A stretch of 64,000 nucleotides of DNA from Cafeteria roenbergensis (taxonomy: Eukaryota; Sar; Bigyra; Bicosoecida; Cafeteriaceae), in the NCBI GenBank assembly GCA_008330645.1, contig VLTN01000024.1, forward strand, positions 186,001 to 250,000. The letters run 5' to 3'. Shown piece after piece: positions 50,101 through 57,172 of this stretch. Made by a program: the position numbers and the translations under genes. Within the stretch, counting starts at the first letter, position 1; each line of letters begins with the position of its first letter. Below the pieces are notes generated by a model, which made no database searches, had not been told where the DNA came from, and saw only the letters and a program-made list of their open reading frames with translations.

Positions 50101-51550
50101 GGGCGGAAAAGCTGACGATCCTTCCAGTTTTGTTGACGCGGCTCTGCATGGCTGCGACGGCGCGAACGCTTCGCACAGTGTCCGACAGCAGAGCCGTCTT
50201 CCGCACGGCGTAGCGAAGCGCGTCGGCGCGAAAGCTGCCGAGGCTCATGCCGCCGCAGGCGACGGACAGGCCGGAGCCGTTCAGCGCGCCGGCGGGGCGC
50301 AGCGCCGTGGGGCCGGCGTCGGGGTCTGCGAGCGACGACGCCACGCCCACGGCGGTTTCGGCTTCCTCTGCCACGTCCGCGGCCGCGTCGACGAGGGCCA
50401 GGTTGCACTGAGCCAGCCGATTTTCCAGCGGCGCCACATCCGCGGCCGGCGAGGGCGAGGCCTCCCCGCCGCTGGACAGCGACGCCGCGCTCGAGCCCAG
50501 CGAGGGTGCCCCCCCGGCCCCGGCCCCGGCCCCGGCGCCCGGAACCGAAGCTCCGGCTGCCGCGGCTGCGGAGGCGTTGTCCGCGTCACCGGCCACTCGA
50601 AGCGCCGGGCCCTGCCCGCGACGGGAGGCGGCGCCGCGGCCCAGGGCGAGCGCGGTGCCTGGTCGAAGCCCGGGGCGGGGTGCCGCCGCTGACGAAGTCG
50701 CCGCTGATGGATGCCTGATGCGCGGACGACGCGGTCGCGACCGCTGCTTGTCCCGCTTTTCCCCGGCGCCGGAGCCCGCTGCCACCCTCCCCAGGACTTC
50801 GCAGATGGCCTCTGTCGAGTCGGATGCCATGGCCTGCGCCCTGCGCTCCTCGTGGCCCCAGCGCGCTTCTGCGACCGACGTGCACAGCTCCTGCACGCGG
50901 CCGGGGTCCACTTGCCCGCCCGCCAGCGCAAGCGCTGTGGCGTCCGGGGGAGAGGCCTCTGCGCGCGCTGCCCGAGCGCGCAGCGCGCCCAGCGCTCCCC
51001 TGAACCCGCCCCCGGTGTCGACGCTGCCGCGGCGCTCTCGTGCGTTCGCCTTGGCCTCCTCCTCCTTGACCGCCTCGGTGAACACCACGGCCTGCAGCGC
51101 GCTTCGCGTCGCGCCCGCGTTCGAGGCCCCGCTTGCGAGCAGCAGGCTGCGAAGGCTCTCGTGGCCGGGCGCCCCGGGGGGCACACACGCGCGTCGCAGC
51201 TCTCGGCTGATCATCGCAAACAGCGACGCAAATCGCTCGTTCGACTGCTCAGCCCCAGCGACCGCGAACGCCCGATCCACGACGCCGAGCGCGACCTGCG
51301 TCTCCACGTTGGCCCGCGCAAGCTCCTGGCGCGCCTCAGGCGCGAGCAGCACGTTGGCCCAGGGCACGGCGGCGGACCGCCCCGGGTAGCTCTCGAGCAC
51401 GCCCAGGTCCGCCAGCTCCGCGATGGACGGCAGCCGGTCCGCCTCGGGCTCGGCCGCAGCGGCAGTGTCGTGCTCACTCACGTCCCCCAGGCTTCGCCCA
51501 GCCAGAACCCGCTCCAGGAGCGCCAGCGCGTCGCTGGGAGAGCCGGCCAT
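41150..51550 (-). CDS. Giant 3,466-residue protein with SFI1-like, CH-like and EF-hand-like segments
   Basis: One uninterrupted frame of 10.4 kb from ATG 51550. I do not recognise an orthologue. Residues 470-560 hold W-centred helices (LRLYFSLWRSASRKRAR, then TMAAWQAF) like the centrin-binding repeats of SFI1, followed by coiled coil. Near residue 1060, LDVVLLRWTNHHLLDGN resembles the LLLRWxNxHL start of a fimbrin/plastin calponin-homology domain. Near 1930, a segment ending GRAFLLASTAFLFC resembles a CH-domain end. From about 2480 onward several helix-loop-helix pairs look like EF-hands without the acidic loop: LLRIAFDRYAASA with EVSEFLELLADARLL, AVYAMFVAERR, ALRPAQFLWLLAKVK, and VSFSEFVTLLAAVASAL near the end. 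The linkers are Ala/Gly/Ser low complexity. A structural role in the flagellum, basal body or cortical cytoskeleton is inference from these weak resemblances. The start is 450 bp from the divergent IQ-WW gene. Confidence 0.8.
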   Translation of the reverse strand: MAGSPSDALALLERVLAGRSLGDVSEHDTAAAAEPEADRLPSIAELADLGVLESYPGRSAAVPWANVLLAPEARQELARANVETQVALGVVDRAFAVAGAEQSNERFASLFAMISRELRRACVPPGAPGHESLRSLLLASGASNAGATRSALQAVVFTEAVKEEEAKANARERRGSVDTGGGFRGALGALRARAARAEASPPDATALALAGGQVDPGRVQELCTSVAEARWGHEERRAQAMASDSTEAICEVLGRVAAGSGAGEKRDKQRSRPRRPRIRHPSAATSSAAAPRPGLRPGTALALGRGAASRRGQGPALRVAGDADNASAAAAAGASVPGAGAGAGAGGAPSLGSSAASLSSGGEASPSPAADVAPLENRLAQCNLALVDAAADVAEEAETAVGVASSLADPDAGPTALRPAGALNGSGLSVACGGMSLGSFRADALRYAVRKTALLSDTVRSVRAVAAMQSRVNKTGRIVSFSAQKWQIATLRLYFSLWRSASRKRARQLNMIYSLIARASQRGHAKATMAAWQAFTESSKASRAAKAEARTRQEAKSGHAEARRLAAELRSLNAGTQERRHRSLALLDEVRGLKQQLREQRAALAVSPSAQLQSLERAWLASTAQLVGRRLESSLRWLLLAMSGLPQLGTAADGRSVDPQAVLAALVAAERSPGPRRAGIRVTSSALSASSSSSPAAPHSRAGGWQHRLGGAATMPSSSSSSAGAGGGLAGVQGRRSGKGSGARNGRKGGRGPHDGGGTGGRSRPPQPMMARPRPHPLSVFAGAPDFDPWLRPALEDAAEAGGGGSGAASSGGGGAAGSGAGGDGQLIASSAATIADQLPMADDAFHMVPPRGARAERLALQLGVGAGRSTGAAPTGFSRPHSDDEHDDDADDQQEDEGGRGDALGADGAASPRSPGGDSASASPRSANSGGGAAAADGSGPDAAPRGRTARARALPRGFTGEFAASVPALQPYMLAEHLGGVTDVVNPLLLLTPAELEAARSRARRRDTDSARDRSARASGTAAPIGRAVLYDDCALPPLPALEDEALRVLTALPLDVVLLRWTNHHLLDGNRVGGLDEVDRGEASDLRLRAEESARARRALRRRMRELREGPRRGPAGQAGAAASAAERGSARAPWGATRLFVSVGDDGSGAPVAGGAGARDSDAASGSEPAAGLQPAELGQLLRTGSSLYRVCVPGKAPARGAVGSAGAGTSGGFAAVPASEASPRLGGQVAPRLRPVLSEATLRLVHAELEARELPLAGGRATERGAGEGGAWAASAAEQAANAAGGGVAGVAAHGLTQAHIAAEGRRAAAAAVAPTPRSSGSAGSGLSPRGGFGGFGGRGSGSPRALRATSSGRTAVGGGDGAEDDDDLGDGGADGAAGSDRQRSLERLAAGAEMRRTVLESLGEDAAEGSALALLCHRLSAAPTRLRRRVATALLAPPSRLGGRENGRTKPLPPSLVAAALEAGRVPKPAERIAPAVEEEEEAAAAAEAAAELLAPSSPLQSSAAHPALARLSSGLPQRDADLTTTQVASAERRLAGERARKLVEGASLRAASAVENTRARLVAAAAGAGSYGAGLTAQRRAARAARREARRARQGHASQPSADQRLPGAASASGGRAVGVPARPARAAAGSGSEAAGDGGLTQAQRELQAASGSRNASLLDAEVLSATTSESEPAGLAVEHAASSESEDEAEAEAAAFGRAALWAGADGIFAGALPGADSEEEEDGAAAVEAAGSLGDALAGGGGRARWPAKAAAAATGRATRGGTASTAGGSPERGGPRHAGSEAGSPTGDEPSCGAGGSAAGRAGEGGQRRLEPTLEVRSWLRRASARQRPLTACLRVIEQCGEDVLAPGLRATAPLQRAEEAVLMLQQVGLPPGMVTAEQLLSAAADAESGVLPESIAGPGVRAHAPAAPWQGRAFLLASTAFLFCSAPELRAPLTSDRRVSGSVCLDQYATVPPTRPRWACGLKSKVPDPAAAGAAAPGPPDTPTAGVAGSRRRRPAATTPTAASLAAASAAGRGRQAGRSSQRAPAPASRAESSHPRVAGVAAAASAAAAAAAAAAASQAPDDEAAAPRVFVGSVADPSEEQQAHPILQVRAEPAPPPGTPRGYGASLAAAVPANEMLRRLRAAMGVGGDTLLADPLSLARVIRAVAQVRAEWRSLVSDAACGEPSVNLAAVEAGVQAAAAIADVVAKARAARHARWNMWLRLREHIQAASWSLLRRVAAGQRVLIVDRKAARTQRAFVEDSLDEAGAAAVTVAAFRAQAGVRAATSLARGYFRAAARTALGHLSGVSASGGDSDVDGEARAAPLSTPQLFAALDIASRTRVGEALEAAARAAEREHDHDHDHDSAEGEGGGETVRPQLAVLPGETAGELVAAGMLAPLDPALSGSVQLLAGAAAYHKAAGPLASPSFRVTGRDGQRCAVAGPQAHSAAAAPYLDSAAVEAAAARFAAAGPPGAALSRLRRVFEASFPLLRIAFDRYAASARAGSSATMEVSEFLELLADARLLAQDEGDAEDWLADAQTGALSRAGPAGVGGSPRAGRGGGGITAAAGRGSAAAAAAAVPPLVSGTSASKPCSRQTLPTVSGGVTRAEARVAFILGCDRRAAGTMAVASLSGADARIVQPRAELQGGGFVAALTHLAVMFCARERAALALRAASAASAQLLAASKDPPAVQSAMSSAVARLKVWGRMPAEGRAASDAHSAAAGPGAAAAGAGAGPQTGPRLLRRAGSGGSAAGSWSARARGIAPLEGSGNALSTAASSASIGSDATRSTAAGRGGGRRQGPLGAGIGAFPARRGRPTLSALLAGEVVTLSEPVWEATVDPAIALAVTIRFFVSGAVQGTPNTELEATMRLPAVRNMVGRYRRALQAVYAMFVAERRHAAAEAARKSQDAGAAGRAARAGASGVGDVSAEEAALHRASMTVGDVIQLLCDDTGVVADDAPGAAPSAKAKAGGAAGVGALASAAATRTGRSQGSPRANRAQTAAGGSEALRPAQFLWLLAKVKAAATAGSHAATTDQAAGGSSLLGGNDVATQVAVSALERIPGIDSAAAAFLSAADVSLDLAGGSDGRGGGGGGRRGGRGRASGEAALGQKGFRRTPSSMTMVGGSGGAGGGGGGGGGSGGGGSRGRAGDAPAAAGGGGGGAGGSGLRGVVLEAIQLAKASAIRLARAVMAGGAHEDAVAVGMCRHAAGAPEWALGEDLCGEPAQTGSAPAGASGGNAGPGKHTDSASGGAAADSHDRGRTRGRGKGGAGTAGSAKAVAASGWDGLRPMGAPSLPPTVSADLVKLLVSKTDRQAVKAALPRQTEFAGRVREAIAGADERLRRGELVGLEAPELPVGGATSTAIRGAGSAPPVAASLALQLAGAMGWPADPIVSAGRPPRGAAVPAVPDEATLMNAVGSVMAITPSTPVSFSEFVTLLAAVASALSPDPYEEMALKLDAFISERILPAFHVAHGQ

Positions 51551-52000
51551 TGCGCGCGGGGTCGCTCGCGCCGTGCGTCAGCTTTCGCGCGACTGCGACG
51601 TGTGATGGCGATGCCGCAGCGGCAGGACAGCGATATTGCTAGGTCTGCCTTGGCGCCGGGTGGCCGCGCGCCGTGCAGCCGGGGCTTGCGGGTGCTGGAG
51701 CAGCGAGCCGCGAGGCAAACGGCAAACCCCCCAAAACACACAGCACAATAGGCCGCCGTTGAATGACTGCGACCACGTCATCCGGAACTCAGGGCCGCGG
51801 CCTAGTTGCCGCCCGCCAACCGACTCGGCCCCCGCAACCGTGCTCCGGCGCGGCACAAGTACTCGCCCACTTTGCCGCCCGGACCGCCCGGCCCGTGGGG
51901 CAAGCTCGCTGCAAGACCCGCCCAGCTGCCGGGCCGCTTGCCGCCGGCACGGGGTTGCCGAGCGGCTGCGGCGCAGGCAGCAGCGGTGGCGGGCACCGGA
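51551..52000. other. Divergent intergenic region, giant protein (-) / IQ-WW protein (+)
   Basis: 450 bp, presumed bidirectional promoter. The IQ-WW frame is open through part of it but without an ATG. A GCGCAG acceptor-like site near 51975 could end a 5' UTR intron, but I found no GTGAG donor. Nothing else is recognised. Confidence 0.45.
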
Positions 52001-55000
52001 ATGCGAGGCCGCCTGCCCCCGATCGAGACGCAGGGGCTCGGCGCAGCGCCATGGGCTCCGTCCTCCGCGCCCACCACGGACATGGTCATGCCCGGGCGAG
52101 GCGGCTGGTCCGCAGGCGCTGCTGCTGACGCGAGGTTCCGCTCCGCCCCGCGCCGCGACGGCCACACTCCCACCCAGCGCGGCGCGGACGGGCGCCAGAC
52201 TCCCGTGTTCCGCTCGGGGCCCAGGGGCTCGGCGCCCTCGTATGCCCTGGCCCCGATCAGCTCACCCAGCCTTGGCCAGCGCACGGCCCACACGGCCGGA
52301 ACAGCCTGGACGGTCGACCCCGCGCGAGTCGAGCCCGAGGACCCGCAGCGCCTGTTCCGGGTCGCGCTGGCTGGGATCAGGGACCCCGCCACGGCGCGCA
52401 CGGACGTGTCGGACCAGGTCCGCGGTCCCTTCGGCGAGGAGGCCCCCCTGGCGCTGCGGCCGCTGCGCGAGGACCTCTCTCGCCCCGGCAGCCGGGGGGA
52501 GCAGCTGCTGCCGCTCGGACGCGCGGGCGGCGCGCCGGCCCCTGGTCGCGCAGACAGCCGCGGCGGGCTCGGTACGGACGCGCTCTCCGTCGTGGCGGGG
52601 GGCAGGTCCGCCCGCGGCGCTCGGACCGCCGCCGGCTCTGCCGGCTCGGCTCGCGCTTCCAGGTACGGCGTCGAGCTTCCCGACATGGCAGAGCGCGCAG
52701 AACTGCGGTACTGCTGCGAGAGGTACGACTCGGGGTGCTTGGGGGCCAGGCTGGCCACGCGGCTGTGCTTCTCGTGCAAGCGGCTGGAGCCGGCGCGCCC
52801 GCGCTCCGGGTTCTACTGCGAGGCTTGCTTCCTGAAGCGGCACCCGTGGACGCGAATGGCGCACAACTGGGTGGCGTATGCGCAGCAGGAGCCGCCCCGC
52901 CCGGCGGAGCGCACTCCCAAGCAGGAGAAGCAGGCTGCTGCGGTTTCGCGGCTCCTCGAGTCGACGCGGACTGCGGCCAAGTCGCTGGAGGACGTGACGA
53001 CGTCGACGTTCAGCGAGCGTCGGTCAGCGGCGCGCCACTGCGACGGGCTGATGGAGCGAATGCTGGGCCTGATATCCGCCATGCGGGACGACGGACAGCG
53101 GCAGCGCCTCCACGCGGTGCGGGTGATCGGCAGCGCCTGGCGGGCCTTCGTGGCCAGGCGGTTCGTGACCAGGGCCACTCGGCGAATGTGGGCCTCGGCC
53201 GTGGACGTGACCACCGGGCGCACTTATTACATCAACAGGCGCACCGGGGACACGCAGTGGACCCAGCCCCGGACCTTCTTCGGCGCCTTGGTCGATCGCA
53301 TCGGTCGCTACCCGCGCGTGCTGGCGGAGGACATGAACCCCGACGTCGCGGCCACGAGGATCCAGGGAATGTTCCGCGGGTTCAAGGCGAAAACGAAGCT
53401 TCGCAGCCTCGTCCGCAGCACGTGGCGGGTGATCCCGGAGGAGGGGGGCGAGCGCAAGTACTACTTCAACACGGTGTCGCTCGCCACGCAGTGGAACAGG
53501 CCGCTGCTGCTGGGGCCGGAGGCGGACGACCACCTGTTCGCGCTGCGGAGGGGGGACCCCGGGGCGCGGGAGGTGCAGCGCCGGCAGCGCCGGGCCGCCG
53601 CAGAGGCCGCGGCACCGGGCGGCAAGCGGGGCGGCCGGCGTCTGAGCGTGGCTCTGCCGGCAGAGGACGGCGCCGTGCCCACGTCGGAGGAGCTGCTGCG
53701 CGCGGCGGGGCTGGCGACCCCGGAGCCGGTTCCCACGCCCACGGGGCGGTTCGCCGCTGGCGGGCACAAGGCGCGATCGGCGGCCGCGGTGGCCATCCAG
53801 GCGTCGTGGCGCGGCGTGCTGGGGCGCGCCAGAGTCCGTGCGCTGCTCGCGGAGGTGCTCCGGAAGATCTGGGACTGCAACTACGAGTGCTATTATTACT
53901 TCAACACTGCGTCGGGTGAGTCGTTCTGGGAAAAGCCGCGGCTGCTCGGCGACGACGACGTGCCAGCCGAGACCGCGGAGGGCCACGTCCGCACGGGCCG
54001 GAGGGCGGAGGACATGGACCGCGAGCAGGCCGCCAGCAAGCTGCAGTCCCTGGTGCGGGCGCGCCGCGCAACGCAAAAAGTCAAGGCGCTGGCGCGCAGC
54101 GTGTGGGCCAAGGTGGCGGACGAGGAGTACGGAACCGGGTTCTACTTCAACAAGCTCACGGGCGACAGCCAATGGGAGCGCCCCGTCGTGCTGGGCGACG
54201 AGGACCTGCCCACGGAGCGGCTTGCCTCGCCGATGGCGTCGGCCACGGGCCGGTTTTCGGCCCGCCCTGCCGGCCGTCCCTCGGCGCGCGGCACGGCGCG
54301 CGGCCCCGCATCGGCGCGGTTTCGCCTCCAGACGGGGGCCACCATGCCCTCTGCCCGCGGCATGGGGCCGCCGCCAGAGAGCGCGCGGCTGACGTCGGCG
54401 CGCGGTTCCGCCAGGTTCGCCAGAGGGGGGTTCGGGGGAAGCTTGACGGGCCGGCGCGGGGCGTCGCTGCGCCTCGGAGCGCTGACGCCCACGGCAGCCA
54501 GCGCCAGGCTCGGCGCGTCCGGCGGTGGAGGCGGCGCTGCTGGTTCTGCTGCTGCTGCTGCTGCCGCCGCCGCCTCGGCTGGTGGCTTGGCCCCGCCTGC
54601 AGAGTCGGCCGTCCGCCCTGCAACCGTGCCTGTGCGGGCGAGTGCGCAGGCGCAAGCGCTCGCGGGCGCGGCGGGATCACAGAGGCGCAGCGCCTTCCGC
54701 TTTGGTTCCGATGCTGGCTCTGCCAGCTCTGCCAGCTCTGCCGGCCAGCTGACGACCACCGGCGCCGCCGTTCGCATCCAGTGCGCTGTGAGGCGGATGG
54801 CGGCGCGTCGGACGCTGGTGCGGCTGCTGAGCCACGTGGTGGAGCAGCACTTGGACCCGGACTTCGGGGTGCCGTTTTACTTCGACAAGCGGACGGGGGA
54901 ATCTGGCTGGGACAAGCCGGCGCTGCTGCGGGGCAGCGGCCTGGACGTTCTCTCAGCGGAGGAGCTTGCGGCAGAGGAGGCAAGGCGGGGGGCAGCGGCG

Positions 55001-56950
55001 GAGCCCGTCGAAGTCGCTGACGTGGCTGACGTGGCCATGGCCTCCGCGCGGCTCCGGACCCGGTCGGCGCTCCCAGCCTGGCTCCCGCGGGGGGTGCGCC
55101 CCGAGCGGCTGGCCTCCCGCACCGCGCCGGCGGCGGCGGCCCTGCGGGTTCAGAGCGCGTGGCGCATGTCTCGGGGCCGCGTTGCGGCGGTGCAGCGCTG
55201 CCAGGAAGTGTACGAGAAGGCTATTGATCCTTCCTACGACGCAGTGTTCTACTACAACCGCAACACCGGCGAGTCAACGTGGGAGCCACCGGCAGTGCTC
55301 CGCGGGCACGACATCCCCATGACCGCCCCGGAGACGTCGCGGGCGCTTCAGTCGGGAGCCACTCCCAGGGGCCTGCCGTCTGCTCGGGGCTCTGCTCGAG
55401 GCTCTGCTCGAGGCTCTGCGCGGGGCTCTGCCCGGTCGATTGCTGCCGGGCTGGCGCGCGCGGAGCTTCCTGTGCTCGCCCGAGGGGCGTCTGCCAGCGG
55501 CATCGGCGTGGCTGGTCTGGGGACGATTGCCGAGGACGCCGAGGATGCAGAGCCGCACGGCGAGGAGTGGGGTGCCAAGGTGGTTCAGCGCGCATGGAGG
55601 GCCTTCGCTGCTCGTGCTGCGGCGCGCAGGCGCGCGGTGGTGGTGCTGGAGCGGCTGATCGACGGGGACGGCGGGCAGGCGTTCTGGTACTCGACTGCGG
55701 ACGGCGAGAGCACTTGGGAGACGCCCCGGGTCGTCAGGCGCCTCTTCGGGGGCGGGCTTGCGTTTGCGGCTGCCGTTGAGGATGCACAGGCAAGGGCGCT
55801 CGAGGGGCGGACGGGGGTCCGGGAGGGTCACTCGGCCGCTGACCTGACTCCTGACCAGGCCGCAACAGCGATCCAGGCGGTGCAGCGCGGACGGTCGGCC
55901 CGCCGCGCCGTAAGGAGGCGGCAGCTGAGCAGCACCCTACGGCTGTGGTCCGACGAGTGGGGGTGTTTTTACTACTTCAACGAGGCCACGCAGCAGGCGG
56001 CGTGGCTGCGACCGCTGCTGCTGCGGGAAAAGGACGACGAGCTGCTCCGGACGGAGGGGTCGGCCGGCACGGGCGCGCCCGCTGGGGCGCTGGCCTCGGC
56101 GCGGTCTGCGGTGTCGGCGCTCGGCGGCCCGCCGGACCCGTCGATGCTGTCCGCCCGGCTGTCTGCGCGCGTGCCGATGAGCGTGCGGACTGCCCGGTCA
56201 GCCAGGGGAGCTCGCGGCGCCTACAGTGCCAGGGGGGGCGGGGCCGCAGCCTCCGGCCCGGCGGGGCGCGGGGCTGGCTCCAGCAGGACTCTCGTCCCGG
56301 GCAGCGCTGCTGGGCCTCCCGCCTTGGGGGCAGGGGACTCGGAGCCGCGTGCGTCGTCGGACCAGGGCCAGATGGGAACAGTGGCCGAGGAGGGGGAGGA
56401 GGCGGACGGGGGCGATGCTTCCGGCGAAGGGGGGGGGTCTGGCCCTGCCACGCCCGTGGGCCTGCCGGCGGCGACGAGCATTGCGCCGGCATCGACGCGA
56501 GCGGCGGCATCTGGGCCGCGGAGCGCTGTTGCAGAGGACAGGGGGTCGCCAGTGGCCAGCGAGCCGGTGGCGCCCATGCCGGCGTCCTCACGACGCCCGT
56601 CGGGCGGCGGCGGGGAGGCCGGCCTCGAGGGCTCTGCCTGGTCGGTGGCGTCCGCGGGGGGGCTGACCCACTCCTCGCACCGCGCCCGCGACGCTGTGGA
56701 CGACGACCCCGTCGTCGCGGAGCGGAACGAGGGCCGGCCGGGCACTGCGTGGGAGGCCGAGTCAGTGGGCTCCCGCAGCCACGTCCGCACCCCGGGCAGG
56801 AGCGCGATTGCCGATGGCGAGGACGGCGAGTCGCGCGGCATGGGCGACGACCCGTTGCGGGACGAGGGGCAGGCTGCGATCGACGAAGCCAAGGCGTTCT
56901 TCTCGTCCATGCCACGGCGCTTCGCCGCCGGCTCGGGCCGAAGGCGGTGA
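52001..56950 (+). CDS. Eight-fold IQ-WW module protein with a B-box-like zinc region
   Basis: 1,649 residues from the ATG at 52001 (MRGRLPPIETQG), the first ATG in an otherwise open frame. Residues 235-285 hold a Cys/His cluster (RYCCERYDSGC, LCFSCKRLE, YCEACFLKRHPW) like a B-box zinc finger. Then come eight units, each an IQ helix (for example AATRIQGMFRGFKAKTKLR) followed by a WW-like domain. The WW cores are YYINRRTGDTQWTQP, YYFNTVSLATQWNRP, YYFNTASGESFWEKP, FYFNKLTGDSQWERP, FYFDKRTGESGWDKP, YYNRNTGESTWEPP, FWYSTADGESTWETP and YYFNEATQQAAWLRP. They centre near residues 415, 490, 635, 715, 960, 1085, 1230 and 1325. IQ motifs bind calmodulin or similar light chains, and WW domains bind proline motifs. 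Linkers carry SARG repeats, and the last 250 residues are disordered. A calcium-regulated cytoskeletal scaffold is a reasonable inference. Confidence 0.87.
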   Translation: MRGRLPPIETQGLGAAPWAPSSAPTTDMVMPGRGGWSAGAAADARFRSAPRRDGHTPTQRGADGRQTPVFRSGPRGSAPSYALAPISSPSLGQRTAHTAGTAWTVDPARVEPEDPQRLFRVALAGIRDPATARTDVSDQVRGPFGEEAPLALRPLREDLSRPGSRGEQLLPLGRAGGAPAPGRADSRGGLGTDALSVVAGGRSARGARTAAGSAGSARASRYGVELPDMAERAELRYCCERYDSGCLGARLATRLCFSCKRLEPARPRSGFYCEACFLKRHPWTRMAHNWVAYAQQEPPRPAERTPKQEKQAAAVSRLLESTRTAAKSLEDVTTSTFSERRSAARHCDGLMERMLGLISAMRDDGQRQRLHAVRVIGSAWRAFVARRFVTRATRRMWASAVDVTTGRTYYINRRTGDTQWTQPRTFFGALVDRIGRYPRVLAEDMNPDVAATRIQGMFRGFKAKTKLRSLVRSTWRVIPEEGGERKYYFNTVSLATQWNRPLLLGPEADDHLFALRRGDPGAREVQRRQRRAAAEAAAPGGKRGGRRLSVALPAEDGAVPTSEELLRAAGLATPEPVPTPTGRFAAGGHKARSAAAVAIQASWRGVLGRARVRALLAEVLRKIWDCNYECYYYFNTASGESFWEKPRLLGDDDVPAETAEGHVRTGRRAEDMDREQAASKLQSLVRARRATQKVKALARSVWAKVADEEYGTGFYFNKLTGDSQWERPVVLGDEDLPTERLASPMASATGRFSARPAGRPSARGTARGPASARFRLQTGATMPSARGMGPPPESARLTSARGSARFARGGFGGSLTGRRGASLRLGALTPTAASARLGASGGGGGAAGSAAAAAAAAASAGGLAPPAESAVRPATVPVRASAQAQALAGAAGSQRRSAFRFGSDAGSASSASSAGQLTTTGAAVRIQCAVRRMAARRTLVRLLSHVVEQHLDPDFGVPFYFDKRTGESGWDKPALLRGSGLDVLSAEELAAEEARRGAAAEPVEVADVADVAMASARLRTRSALPAWLPRGVRPERLASRTAPAAAALRVQSAWRMSRGRVAAVQRCQEVYEKAIDPSYDAVFYYNRNTGESTWEPPAVLRGHDIPMTAPETSRALQSGATPRGLPSARGSARGSARGSARGSARSIAAGLARAELPVLARGASASGIGVAGLGTIAEDAEDAEPHGEEWGAKVVQRAWRAFAARAAARRRAVVVLERLIDGDGGQAFWYSTADGESTWETPRVVRRLFGGGLAFAAAVEDAQARALEGRTGVREGHSAADLTPDQAATAIQAVQRGRSARRAVRRRQLSSTLRLWSDEWGCFYYFNEATQQAAWLRPLLLREKDDELLRTEGSAGTGAPAGALASARSAVSALGGPPDPSMLSARLSARVPMSVRTARSARGARGAYSARGGGAAASGPAGRGAGSSRTLVPGSAAGPPALGAGDSEPRASSDQGQMGTVAEEGEEADGGDASGEGGGSGPATPVGLPAATSIAPASTRAAASGPRSAVAEDRGSPVASEPVAPMPASSRRPSGGGGEAGLEGSAWSVASAGGLTHSSHRARDAVDDDPVVAERNEGRPGTAWEAESVGSRSHVRTPGRSAIADGEDGESRGMGDDPLRDEGQAAIDEAKAFFSSMPRRFAAGSGRRR

Positions 56951-57172
56951 GCGGCGGCGGACGTCGCGCGCAGCGCCCCAATTGGCGGGGGACGCTCGGT
57001 GGTCGCTGCGGGTGCGCTCTGCACCGCGTGGCGGCGGGCCGGATGGCTGTGAAGGCAGTTGTGGGGGTGCAAGCCCGGTTTAGTTTTGGTGCTCTCCCGT
57101 CACGCAAGCACTCACACTCACGTGCACGATGAAACTGCGACTGGCGGGCCGTGGTCTGGAGCGCGGCGTGAC

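Noticed and set aside
51806-52000. Upstream extension of the IQ-WW protein
   Set aside because: The frame is open but has no ATG before 52001 (the first codon is TTG), and the added residues have no domain.
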